Part shown: positions 48,322 to 56,002 of the stretch, in pieces
Layout: the number at the start of each line of letters is the position of its first letter
Position numbering within the stretch: position 1 is the stretch's first letter
Assembly: GCF_001602525.1 (NCBI RefSeq)
Contig: NZ_LSYT01000002.1
Span: 62,001 to 126,000 of the forward strand
Source of the DNA: Flavobacterium chilense
GTDB taxonomy: Bacteria > Bacteroidota > Bacteroidia > Flavobacteriales > Flavobacteriaceae
Reading direction: 5' to 3'
DNA: 64,000 nt
Translations under genes and position numbers: made by a program
Notes under the pieces: generated by a model
Seen by the model: only the letters and a program-made list of their open reading frames with translations
The model's database searches: none
Told to the model about the DNA's origin: nothing

Positions 48322-48690
48322 ATGAGTAAGTTCAAATCTTTTGAGGAAATAAATTCCTGGCAAAAATCTCGAATCTTCAATAAGAAAATATATTTGATTA
48401 CTGAAAATTCTAATTTCAAAAAAGACTTTGATTTTGTTAGACAAATAAGACGTGCATCACTTTCGATATCATCAAATATAGCAGAGGGTTTTGAGAGAAA
48501 TACAGACAAAGAGTTTATTTACTTTTTATATGTAGCCAAAGCATCAGCAGGAGAAGTAAGATCTCAATTATATTTAGCATTTGATTTAGAATATATTATA
48601 AAAGAAGAATTTGAAATGCTTTTAGAATCGATAACAGAAATATCGAAATTATTAAGCGGTTTCATTAAATATTTGAGCCCAAAGTCATAA
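48322..48690 (+). CDS. Four-helix-bundle protein (S23/23S rRNA intervening-sequence protein family)
   Basis: A 122-residue protein with the family pattern: INSWQKSRIFNKKIYLI, then FDFVRQIRRASLSISSNIAEGFERNTDKEFIYFLYVAKASAGEVRSQL, then LLESITEISKLLSGFIKYL. Members form a pentamer of four-helix bundles and are found within 23S rRNA intervening sequences, beside retroelements (Avd) and at scattered chromosomal sites; the function is unclear. Here it interrupts the suf operon. The last two residues (KS) and stop are part of an AAAGTC repeat, so the gene appears to have arrived with its flanking repeats. Confidence 0.85.
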   Translation: MSKFKSFEEINSWQKSRIFNKKIYLITENSNFKKDFDFVRQIRRASLSISSNIAEGFERNTDKEFIYFLYVAKASAGEVRSQLYLAFDLEYIIKEEFEMLLESITEISKLLSGFIKYLSPKS

Positions 48691-48797
48691 AGTCGAAAGT
48701 CATAAAGTCAAAAACTTTATGCTTTAATTCTTGACCTTTTGGCAAAAACAGTCGACAATCCTAAGTCTTTCGACTTTCGACTTTCGACTTTAAGACT
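48681..48797. repeat. Long inverted repeat of AAAGTC/GACTTT words before sufD
   Basis: The left part (48681-48720) has AAAGTCATAAAGTCGAAAGTC plus a further ATAAAGTC; the right part (48765-48797) has four GACTTT-type words (GTCTTTCGACTTTCGAC and on). The two can fold into a long stem ending 10 bases before the sufD start codon. Confidence 0.75.
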
Positions 48798-48807
48798 AAA
48801 CAGAAAA

Positions 48808-50124
48808 ATGGATTTAAAAGAAAAATTAGTATCGTCTTTTATGGCTTTTGAAGAGCGTGTCGATGTGCATTCAGATTTGCATGACATTCGCACCAAAGCA
48901 CTAAAAAACTTTGAAAATAAAGGTTTCCCAACCAAAAAAGAAGAAGCTTGGAAATATACATCGCTAAACGCCATCTTAAAAAATGACTTTACGGTTTTTC
49001 CTAAAGAAGAAAATGCAATCGAATTTAATCAGGTAAAAAAATACTTTTTACATGAAATCGACACTTATAAATTAGTGTTTATTGATGGTGTTTTCAGCTC
49101 ACATTTGTCTTCTACTACACACGACGGAATCGATGTTTGCTTGATGTCATCGGCATTGACAAAACCAAAATATAAAATGGTTATTGATACGTACTTTAAT
49201 CAAATTGCAAGCAAAGATGATAGTTTGACTTCATTGAATACTGCTTTTGCAATGGAAGGAGCATTCATCAACATTCCGAAGAAAAAAGTAGCTGACAAAC
49301 CAATTGAGATTATGTATTTCTCAACAGGAAACGAATCGGCTTTAATGGTTCAGCCAAGAAATTTGGTAATTGTGGGCGAGAATTCACATGTTCAAATTAT
49401 CGAGCGTCATCAAAGTTTGAATGAAAATCCGGTTTTAACCAATTCGGTTACCGAGATTTTTGCTCAAAAACGTGCAATTGTTGATTATTACAAAATTCAA
49501 AACGATAATAGTGAAGCCAATTTAATTGACAATACTTACGTTTCGCAACAACAGGAAAGTCATGCGTATGTACACACTTTCTCTTTTGGTGGAAATTTAA
49601 CTCGTAACAACTTAAACTTTTATCACTTTGGTGAAAGATTGACCAGTACGTTAAACGGAATTTCGATCTTAAATGACAAACAACACGTTGATCATTATAC
49701 TTTGGTAAACCACGCAACACCTAATTGCGAAAGTTTTCAGGATTATAAAGGAATTTTCTCTGATCGCTCAACAGGAGTTTTCAACGGAAAAGTTTTGGTA
49801 GAAAAAGAAGCTCAAAAAACAAATGCTTTCCAAAAAAGCAATAACATCTTATTGAGTGATAAAGCAACTATCAATGCAAAACCACAATTAGAGATTTTTG
49901 CTGATGATGTAAAATGTTCACACGGTTGTACAGTTGGACAATTGGATGAAACAGCAATGTTCTACATGCAGTCTCGTGGTATCCCTCAAAAAGAAGCTAA
50001 AGCTTTGTTGATGTACGCATTCTCAAATGCCGTTATCGAAAGCATTAAAATACCAGAATTAAAACAAAGAATTACTAAAATCATTGCCATGAAATTAGGC
50101 GTGAATTTAGGATTTGATTTGTAG
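48808..50124 (+). CDS. sufD: Fe-S cluster assembly protein SufD
   Basis: A 438-residue protein with the SufD N-terminus (GFPTKKEEAWKYTSLNAIL) and core (NLVIVGENSHVQIIERHQ, DYKGIFSDRSTGVFNGKVLV, QKTNAFQKSNNILLSD, ADDVKCSHGCTVGQLDE). It pairs with SufB in the scaffold. The ATG at 48808 is the true start; an upstream in-frame extension is made of repeat sequence. Downstream, a convergent gene pair breaks the operon. Confidence 0.97.
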   Translation: MDLKEKLVSSFMAFEERVDVHSDLHDIRTKALKNFENKGFPTKKEEAWKYTSLNAILKNDFTVFPKEENAIEFNQVKKYFLHEIDTYKLVFIDGVFSSHLSSTTHDGIDVCLMSSALTKPKYKMVIDTYFNQIASKDDSLTSLNTAFAMEGAFINIPKKKVADKPIEIMYFSTGNESALMVQPRNLVIVGENSHVQIIERHQSLNENPVLTNSVTEIFAQKRAIVDYYKIQNDNSEANLIDNTYVSQQQESHAYVHTFSFGGNLTRNNLNFYHFGERLTSTLNGISILNDKQHVDHYTLVNHATPNCESFQDYKGIFSDRSTGVFNGKVLVEKEAQKTNAFQKSNNILLSDKATINAKPQLEIFADDVKCSHGCTVGQLDETAMFYMQSRGIPQKEAKALLMYAFSNAVIESIKIPELKQRITKIIAMKLGVNLGFDL

Positions 50125-50130
50125 TCAGGT

Positions 50131-50227
50131 TTTACCGCAAAGACACAAAGGTTACGCAAAGTTCGCAAAGGTTTATTACAAAACTTTGCGAACTTTGCGC
50201 TTTTTACCTGGCATCTTTGCGGTTAAA
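50131..50227. repeat. Intergenic inverted repeat of the CAAAG-word family
   Basis: The outer arms ACCGCAAAGA and TCTTTGCGGT are perfect, and the inner arms (about 50154-50173 and 50178-50200, GCAAAGTTCGCAAAG and its complement) pair well. The left arm alone has four CAAAG words 7-12 bases apart. It sits between convergent sufD and the membrane-protein gene, and supplies the latter's stop codon. Confidence 0.8.
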
Positions 50228-50597
50228 TTTTCTCTTGATGAAACTTTTTTAGCAAGTTCAAATTATTCTCAAAAAGAGGAGAATAAAAAAAGCTTATTGG
50301 TTCTTCTTTCAAATTCATTTTGAATGTAATTTTCCCTATACCTATCTTCTCTATATCTTTTACATCAATTTTGATATCATCAAAATAAATAGCATTTTCA
50401 TCAAACTCTATTATTTTAAACCTCTTGAACCTTTGAATCAAAAAGAACAAAAACAAGGAGAATGCAGAACAGAAAAAAAATGTAGAAATTTCCTGAATTA
50501 ATATACTGTATATCAAAAAACCAATTGAGCCTGTAAAAATTATTTTAAAAACTAAATTGTATAAAAAACTAAGTTCATGATTTAACTTATATTTCAT
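50223..50597 (-). CDS. Small membrane protein, function unknown
   Basis: A 124-residue protein with two hydrophobic helices (about 15-35 and 40-60) followed by a soluble part (FDENAIYFDDIKIDVKDIEKIGIGKITFKM) whose strand pattern recalls bacterial PH-like domains. The ATG at 50597 lies 4 bases after the stop of the serine hydrolase gene, so the two form an operon. I do not recognise a specific family. Confidence 0.55.
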   Translation of the reverse strand: MKYKLNHELSFLYNLVFKIIFTGSIGFLIYSILIQEISTFFFCSAFSLFLFFLIQRFKRFKIIEFDENAIYFDDIKIDVKDIEKIGIGKITFKMNLKEEPISFFYSPLFENNLNLLKKFHQEKI

Positions 50598-50601
50598 AAA
50601 A

Positions 50602-51951
50602 CTATTTCTTAACACTATCAATTATCCCTTTTAGGAAACCATTAAAATCAAAGCCCTGATCATCTTCCTTCAACCCCATTCTCACAATTACCATATCCAA
50701 AGATGGGATAATCGCCACCATTTGTCCTTGGTAACCACTGCAATAAAACATATCGCGAGGAACGTCTGGAAATTTACCTCCAGCGTTTAGCCAGAATTGT
50801 GCTCCGTATTTTCCTCCAGAAGTATTCGTTGGCGTTGATGTGTATTTTACCCAGCTTTCATCCAGGATTTGTTCTCCGTTCCAGTTTCCTTTATGAAGAT
50901 ACAATAATCCAAATTTTGACCAGTCACGTGGTGTTGCCCAGGCATAAGAAGAACCTACAAAAATCCCGCTCATATCCTGCTCTACAATCATCGAATTCAT
51001 TCCGATTTTATCGATAACTGCACTGTACCAAAAGTCAAGATATTCCTGCTGTGTTTTAAACTGGCTTCTTAAAATTCTGGACAATAAATTGGTTGTTCCA
51101 GACGAATAATACCAATGTGTATCAGGTTTATATTTTGCCGGTTTATCCATTTGCACTTTCCCCATATCTTCAGACTGAAAAAGCATTTGTGTAGCATCGC
51201 AAATGGTACTGTAATTTTCTTCCCATTCTAAACCGGAATTCATATGAAGCAAATCGTTTATGGTAATAATTTTTCGCTCATCATTTTTCCATTCCGCAAT
51301 TGGTGCAGGTTTATAAATGTCTATTTTTCTTTGTTTCGCTAAAACTCCAAAAGCAGAGCTAGTTATACTTTTGGTCATTGACCAGCCTAAAATCTTACTG
51401 TCTTTATTAAAACCTGTATCGTATTTTTCGGCGATTAATTTGTCTTTATACAAAACGACAACCGCACGGGTACGTTTTTCTTTTCCGTCGTTTTTATCAA
51501 AAGAATTTTCGACTGCTTTCTTTAATCCAACATAATCAACATTAGCAAAAACAGTGTCTTTTGGCTCGTTATTTCCGTAAGGAAACGGAAGATTATTCAC
51601 CAGTTTAGTTCGTTTTGGAAGCAAATAAGGTTTTGAAACATCGAAGTTTTCATTAATCAAAGTAGCTCCCAAACCTTCACGATAAATCGCTTTTCTTTCT
51701 TTTAATCCATAAACGGCAGATGTTACAAACTTTCCGGCTTCATCAATTTTATTTGTTGCTAAATTCATTAACGGAATATCATTATCCGATTTCTCGATTA
51801 GTTCTTTCGATCGATGATCCAGAAAATGTCCGGAAGCAACACTCTTAGCCGAAAAACCAGAAATTAATTCAAGCTTCGGATAGGTTGTAAATCCATAATA
51901 AAAAACTACAATCAATAAAACAAGCGCAATTATTCTGGCAATTTTTTTCAT
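50602..51951 (-). CDS. Membrane-anchored serine hydrolase (class C beta-lactamase-like)
   Basis: A 449-residue protein with one N-terminal helix (about 5-22) and a beta-lactamase/penicillin-binding-like domain. The nucleophile motif is GWSMTKSITS (Ser191, Lys194), the second motif YYSSGTTN, and IPSLDMVIVRMG ends the fold. Such proteins include esterases, peptidases and D,D-carboxypeptidases; I cannot choose among them. It reads against the suf genes. ATG at 51951 chosen over a TTG at 51960. Confidence 0.85.
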   Translation of the reverse strand: MKKIARIIALVLLIVVFYYGFTTYPKLELISGFSAKSVASGHFLDHRSKELIEKSDNDIPLMNLATNKIDEAGKFVTSAVYGLKERKAIYREGLGATLINENFDVSKPYLLPKRTKLVNNLPFPYGNNEPKDTVFANVDYVGLKKAVENSFDKNDGKEKRTRAVVVLYKDKLIAEKYDTGFNKDSKILGWSMTKSITSSAFGVLAKQRKIDIYKPAPIAEWKNDERKIITINDLLHMNSGLEWEENYSTICDATQMLFQSEDMGKVQMDKPAKYKPDTHWYYSSGTTNLLSRILRSQFKTQQEYLDFWYSAVIDKIGMNSMIVEQDMSGIFVGSSYAWATPRDWSKFGLLYLHKGNWNGEQILDESWVKYTSTPTNTSGGKYGAQFWLNAGGKFPDVPRDMFYCSGYQGQMVAIIPSLDMVIVRMGLKEDDQGFDFNGFLKGIIDSVKK

Positions 51952-52140
51952 AGTATTCAATAGTTATTTTTACTGCAATATAAATAATTTATGTTCAGGA
52001 TTTTAACATCTAATTTAGATTCTGAATTCACATTATTTAAAGAACAGATTTAAATTTTATCAAATCAACATTCAAATCTTCAATTGATAGTGTCATAAAA
52101 GGAAATTATAGTTTTGATGGATAAACCAATTTAGTTTTAG

Positions 52141-52148
52141 TACTTTTG
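52141..52148 (+). promoter_or_regulatory. -7 promoter element before sufS
   Basis: TACTTTTG fits TAnnTTTG, 25 bases before the ATG. A TTTG at 52113-52116 is 24 bases upstream, slightly long for a -33 box. It gives sufS a promoter of its own after the reversed gene pair. Confidence 0.5.
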
Positions 52149-52173
52149 TAGATAGAATTTTTCTAAATAAGAC

Positions 52174-53388
52174 ATGTTAGACATCCAAAAAATAAGAGCT
52201 GATTTTCCGATACTTTCGGAAAAAGTTAACGGAAAACCATTGGTATATTTCGACAATGGAGCAACTTCACAAAAACCACAAATTGTGATCGATGCTGAAG
52301 CAGAATATTATCAGGAAATCAATGCCAATATTCACAGAGGCGTTCACACACTAAGTCAGTTGGCAACTGATGCATACGAAATTTCGAGAGTAAAGATCCA
52401 ACATCATATCAATGCTAAGTTTTCTCATGAAGTGCTTTTTACTTCCGGGACAACACACGGAATCAATTTAGTTACAAATGGTTTTGCTTCGATTTTAAAA
52501 CCGGGCGATGAAGTTGTTGTTTCTTCTTTAGAACATCACAGTAATATTGTGCCCTGGCAAATGTTGTGCGAGAGAACCGGAGCAACTCTAAAGGTTATTC
52601 CGATGAACGAAGATGGTGAACTTATTATGGATGCTTTTGATGCGCTGCTATCAGAGAAAACTAAAGTTGTAACGGTAAACCATATTTCGAACGCTTTAGG
52701 AATTATCAATCCTATTAAATATATTATTGAAAAAGCTCATGCTGTTGGTGCTGCCGTTTTAATTGATGGCGCACAGGCTGTTCCGCATTTAAAACCTGAT
52801 GTTCAGGATTTAGATTGTGATTTTTATGCTTTTTCAGGACACAAAATGTGTGGCCCGACAGGAACCGGAATTTTATACGGAAAAGAAGCCTGGCTAAATA
52901 AACTTCCTCCTTATCAGGGTGGTGGCGAAATGATCAAAGAAGTTACTTTCGAAAAAACAACCTATGCCGATTTACCTCATAAATTTGAAGCCGGAACTCC
53001 AAATATCGCTGGCGGAATTGTTTTAGGAACGGCGGTTGATTATTTAAATAATATCGGTTTTCATAACATTCAAAAATACGAAGAACATTTATTGGAACAC
53101 GCTACAAAACGTTTACTGGAAATTGAAGGTTTGAAAATTTACGGAACCGGAAAAAATAAAGCTTCGGTGGTTTCGTTTAATATTGATGGAATTCATCCTT
53201 ACGATATTGGTTCTATTATTGACAAATTAGGTATTGCTGTTAGAACCGGACATCATTGTGCACAACCTATTATGAACTTTTTCTGTATACCGGGAACCAT
53301 TCGTGCTTCGTTCTCTTTTTACAATACAAAAGAAGAAATTGATGTAATGGTTGAAGCAGTCAAAAAGGCAAAAACTATGTTAAGCTAA
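52174..53388 (+). CDS. sufS: Cysteine desulfurase SufS
   Basis: A 404-residue PLP enzyme that takes sulfur from L-cysteine for cluster assembly. PLP lysine in SGHKMCGPTG (Lys224), active-site cysteine in RTGHHCAQPIM (Cys362), and the SufS-type N-terminus RADFPILSEKVNGKPLVYFDNGATSQKP. SufE, which accepts the sulfur, is encoded two genes downstream. Confidence 0.97.
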   Translation: MLDIQKIRADFPILSEKVNGKPLVYFDNGATSQKPQIVIDAEAEYYQEINANIHRGVHTLSQLATDAYEISRVKIQHHINAKFSHEVLFTSGTTHGINLVTNGFASILKPGDEVVVSSLEHHSNIVPWQMLCERTGATLKVIPMNEDGELIMDAFDALLSEKTKVVTVNHISNALGIINPIKYIIEKAHAVGAAVLIDGAQAVPHLKPDVQDLDCDFYAFSGHKMCGPTGTGILYGKEAWLNKLPPYQGGGEMIKEVTFEKTTYADLPHKFEAGTPNIAGGIVLGTAVDYLNNIGFHNIQKYEEHLLEHATKRLLEIEGLKIYGTGKNKASVVSFNIDGIHPYDIGSIIDKLGIAVRTGHHCAQPIMNFFCIPGTIRASFSFYNTKEEIDVMVEAVKKAKTMLS

Positions 53389-53398
53389 AACAACTTTT

Positions 53399-53824
53399 AT
53401 GAAAATAGTATCCTTATTACTCTTCACGATCTTCATTGGAACATCGTGCTCAAGTCAGAAAAAAGCAGATTTATCCTCAACAGAAATAGAATATTCTGCT
53501 GTTTCCCGAGGAATTTATAAAGTAATAGTGGTGCATAACAAAATGGTTTCAGTTACTAATGGTAGAAAAACAGAACCTGTTGAAAGTAAAATTAGTGATG
53601 CAAAATGGAAACAGATTGTAGCTGAATTTTCAAAAATTAATTTAGAAAATATTCCAACCTTAAAAGGACCAACTGAAAAACGCTTTTATGATGGTGCTGC
53701 GATTGGAAATCTTAAAATAACCCAGAATAAAAAAGTATATGAAACTCCAGGTTTCGATAATGGATATCCTCCAAAAGAAATAGAAAAACTGGTCAATTTA
53801 TTACTGGATTTTACTAAAGAATAA
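53399..53824 (+). CDS. Hypothetical lipoprotein in the suf cluster
   Basis: A 141-residue lipoprotein (MKIVSLLLFTIFIGTSC, Cys17). The mature part is small and mixed alpha/beta (YSAVSRGIYKVIVVHNKMVSV, KWKQIVAEFSKINLENIPTL, AAIGNLKITQNKKVYETPGFDNGYPPKEIEKLVNLL). I know of no function. It lies between sufS and sufE with gaps of 10 and 2 bases, so it is co-transcribed although its product is outside the cytoplasm. Confidence 0.7.
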   Translation: MKIVSLLLFTIFIGTSCSSQKKADLSSTEIEYSAVSRGIYKVIVVHNKMVSVTNGRKTEPVESKISDAKWKQIVAEFSKINLENIPTLKGPTEKRFYDGAAIGNLKITQNKKVYETPGFDNGYPPKEIEKLVNLLLDFTKE

Positions 53825-53826
53825 TT

Positions 53827-54252
53827 ATGACAATAAAAGAAATACAAAACGAAATAATAGACGAATTTTCAATGTTCGATGACTGGATGCAGCGTTATGA
53901 GTACATCATCGAATTAGGAAAAAGTCTTCCGTTAATTAAAGAAGAATACAAAACCGACGAGAATTTAATCAAAGGCTGCCAGTCGAAAGTTTGGTTGCAG
54001 GGAGAAGAAAAAGACGACAAGATTGTTTTTACCGCTGATAGTGATGCAATTTTAACCAAAGGAATTATCGCGATTTTAATTCGTGCTTTCTCTAACCAAA
54101 AAGCGGAAGATATTATAAATGCTGACACCGAATTCATAGACGAAATTGGTTTAAAAGAGCATTTATCTGCCACTCGTGCAAACGGATTGGTTTCGATGAT
54201 CAAAAACATCAAAATGTACGCTTTGGCTTTTGACGCTAAAAACAAAAATTAA
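53827..54252 (+). CDS. sufE: Sulfur acceptor protein SufE
   Basis: A 141-residue protein with the SufE core: FDDWMQRYEYIIELGKSLP, then LIKGCQSKVWL with the sulfur-accepting cysteine, and DSDAILTKGIIAILIRAFSNQ. It takes persulfide from SufS and hands it to SufB. It starts 2 bases after the lipoprotein gene. A 178-base gap follows before the GxxExxY-family gene. Confidence 0.96.
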   Translation: MTIKEIQNEIIDEFSMFDDWMQRYEYIIELGKSLPLIKEEYKTDENLIKGCQSKVWLQGEEKDDKIVFTADSDAILTKGIIAILIRAFSNQKAEDIINADTEFIDEIGLKEHLSATRANGLVSMIKNIKMYALAFDAKNKN

Positions 54253-54430
54253 AATTTTAAAACCATATAAGTTATATAAGAAAATTTAAGTTTCGGCGCT
54301 TAAAAAATATGTACAGTAAAGTGCTCGAAATATGAGTAATCCATTTAAATAAACTTTAACTTAAATAACAGAAAACAACAAAGTAGGTTTTATCTTTCTT
54401 TTTAATTTCTTGTTATTGCTAAAAAAGCAG

Positions 54431-54841
54431 ATGATAACAAAGAAATATTTGACTGATTTAATTTACCGAGTTAATGGAGCAGCGATTGAAGTTCATAAAA
54501 ATATTGGAGCCGGACTTTTAGAGAATATCTATCATCAATGCATGATTAAAGAACTATCTTTAAGAGGTATAAATTTTAAATCCGAGTTGGTGATTCCTGT
54601 TGAATATAAAGGATTAGAATTAGAATCTGATCTAAGATGTGATTTATTTATTGAAAACTGTTTGGTTCTTGAACTGAAAGCAGTTGAGAAAATTATTCCA
54701 ATTCATATAGCTAAATTAATGTCTTACATGAAACTTTTAAAGTCTCCAATAGGATTAATGATAAACTTCAACGTTACAAACATCTATCATGAAGGCCAAA
54801 AAACATATGTCAACGAATTATATCGCTGGCTAGAAGATTAA
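54431..54841 (+). CDS. GxxExxY-family protein
   Basis: A 136-residue protein with the family signature GLLENIY (inside HKNIGAGLLENIYHQCM) and a later DLFIENCLVLELKAVEKI, where D...E.K resembles the PD-(D/E)XK nuclease core. The function is unknown; the family is sporadic and often multi-copy in Bacteroidota and other phyla. Here it stands between sufE and the sufT-like gene and has no evident link to cluster assembly. I start at the ATG at 54431; an upstream TTG only adds LLLKKQ. Confidence 0.88.
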   Translation: MITKKYLTDLIYRVNGAAIEVHKNIGAGLLENIYHQCMIKELSLRGINFKSELVIPVEYKGLELESDLRCDLFIENCLVLELKAVEKIIPIHIAKLMSYMKLLKSPIGLMINFNVTNIYHEGQKTYVNELYRWLED

Positions 54842-54926
54842 AACATAAAAACAAAGCATCTATATTTAATATAAACATCCTGTTTAAATGAGCTTATATT
54901 ACTTATATGGTGAAAAAATTAAAAAA

Positions 54927-55250
54927 ATGGAACAAGAAATAGACACTAACGAATTAGGAGAATCAATTGTAAAGGTTTTAAAAGGCATTTACGATCCTGA
55001 GATTCCTGTAGATATTTACGAGCTAGGATTAATTTATGACGTAATGGTAAACACAGATTACGAAGTAAAAATCCTGATGACTCTAACATCTCCAAACTGT
55101 CCGGTGGCAGAAAGTTTACCCAGAGAAGTAGAAGAAAAAGTAAAAACGATTGAACACATTAAAGATGTAGATGTCGAAATTACTTTTGATCCGCCATGGA
55201 GCAAAGACTTAATGAGCGAAGAAGCAAAATTAGAATTAGGAATGCTTTGA
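54927..55250 (+). CDS. SufT-like MIP18/DUF59 Fe-S assembly protein
   Basis: A 107-residue protein with the DUF59 fold: VLKGIYDPEIPVDIYELGLIYDV, LMTLTSPNCPVAESLP (conserved Cys) and DVDVEITFDPPWSKDLMSEEAKLELG. Proteins of this family help in maturation of Fe-S proteins, and in Bacteroidota they regularly accompany suf genes. I start at the ATG at 54927; an upstream ATG at 54888 adds a non-conserved 13 residues. Two palindromic repeats follow its stop. Confidence 0.9.
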   Translation: MEQEIDTNELGESIVKVLKGIYDPEIPVDIYELGLIYDVMVNTDYEVKILMTLTSPNCPVAESLPREVEEKVKTIEHIKDVDVEITFDPPWSKDLMSEEAKLELGML

Positions 55251-55253
55251 TTT

Positions 55254-55408
55254 AGTCGTAAAGTCAAATGTCAAAAGTCTAAAAGTTAAGGGCTTTATGA
55301 CTTTTGACATTCGACTTTAAAACTTAAAAAACAATTAGTCATAAAGTTGAAAATCATAAAGTCTAAAGTAAAGGACTTTATGACTTTCGACATTCGACTT
55401 TAAGACTT
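55254..55408. repeat. Two tandem AAAGTC-word hairpins
   Basis: Hairpin 1 (55254-55326) and hairpin 2 (55337-55408) are long imperfect palindromes, each with a left half of AAAGTC words and a right half of GACTTT words (pairing over roughly 25-30 bp each with few mismatches). The second ends 5 bases before the start codon of the DUF2480 gene. They belong to the family found at 48285 and 48681. Confidence 0.8.
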
Positions 55409-55413
55409 AAAGA

Positions 55414-55923
55414 ATGGAAGAAATCATCAATAAAGTTGCCAATAGTGCCTTAGAGGTTTTTGATCTTGAAGATTATTACCCAAAAGGAACTCGTGTACAA
55501 ATCGATATATCACAATGGCTTTTAGAAGGCTTTTTATTAAAGGAAAAAGACTTTAGAGAGCATTTAAAAAACCATGACTGGTCGCAATATCAGGATCAAT
55601 ATGTAGCTGTTTATTGTAGTACAGATGCTATTATCCCGGCTTGGGCATTAATTTTAGTAAGTGTTCATTTGGCGCCTTATGCAAAAAAAGTAGTCAATGG
55701 GTCAATCGAAGATTTAGACTCAAGTTTGTATGAAGAGATTCTAAGCAAAATCGACTACTCTGTTTACAAAAGTAAACCTGTCATTGTAAAAGGATGTTCC
55801 AGAAAACCGGTTCCAATGCGCGCTTATATTTTAGCAACAAATTACTTACAGCCATTTGCCCGTAGTATAATGTATGGCGAAGCTTGTTCTGCAGTTCCTT
55901 TATACAAAGAATCTAAGAAATAA
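55414..55923 (+). CDS. DUF2480 family protein
   Basis: A 169-residue cytoplasmic protein that I recognise as DUF2480, a family confined to Bacteroidota and usually encoded at the end of suf clusters. Notable segments are YPKGTRVQIDISQWLLEGFLLKE, AVYCSTDAIIPAWALILV and IVKGCSRKPVPMRAYILATNYLQPFARSIMYGEACSAVPLYK, with conserved cysteines. Its place beside the sufT-like gene implies a role in Fe-S metabolism, which is inference. Confidence 0.85.
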   Translation: MEEIINKVANSALEVFDLEDYYPKGTRVQIDISQWLLEGFLLKEKDFREHLKNHDWSQYQDQYVAVYCSTDAIIPAWALILVSVHLAPYAKKVVNGSIEDLDSSLYEEILSKIDYSVYKSKPVIVKGCSRKPVPMRAYILATNYLQPFARSIMYGEACSAVPLYKESKK

Positions 55924-55969
55924 CTTTCTTTTACCGCCAATAATAACCAAACCTTTTAACGGTTTTTAG

Positions 55970-55977
55970 TATATTTG
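55970..55977 (+). promoter_or_regulatory. -7 promoter element before DUF3078 gene
   Basis: TATATTTG fits TAnnTTTG, 25 bases before the ATG. No clear -33 box. Confidence 0.5.
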
Positions 55978-56002
55978 TTATTACACACTTAAACTAAATA
56001 CC

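Noticed and set aside
48285..48797. CRISPR-like array
   Set aside because: The repeats are short, irregular words in both orientations around a gene, without regular spacers or cas genes.
48739..48807. N-terminal extension of sufD
   Set aside because: The extra residues are encoded by the AAAGTC/GACTTT repeat; the conserved SufD start is at 48808.
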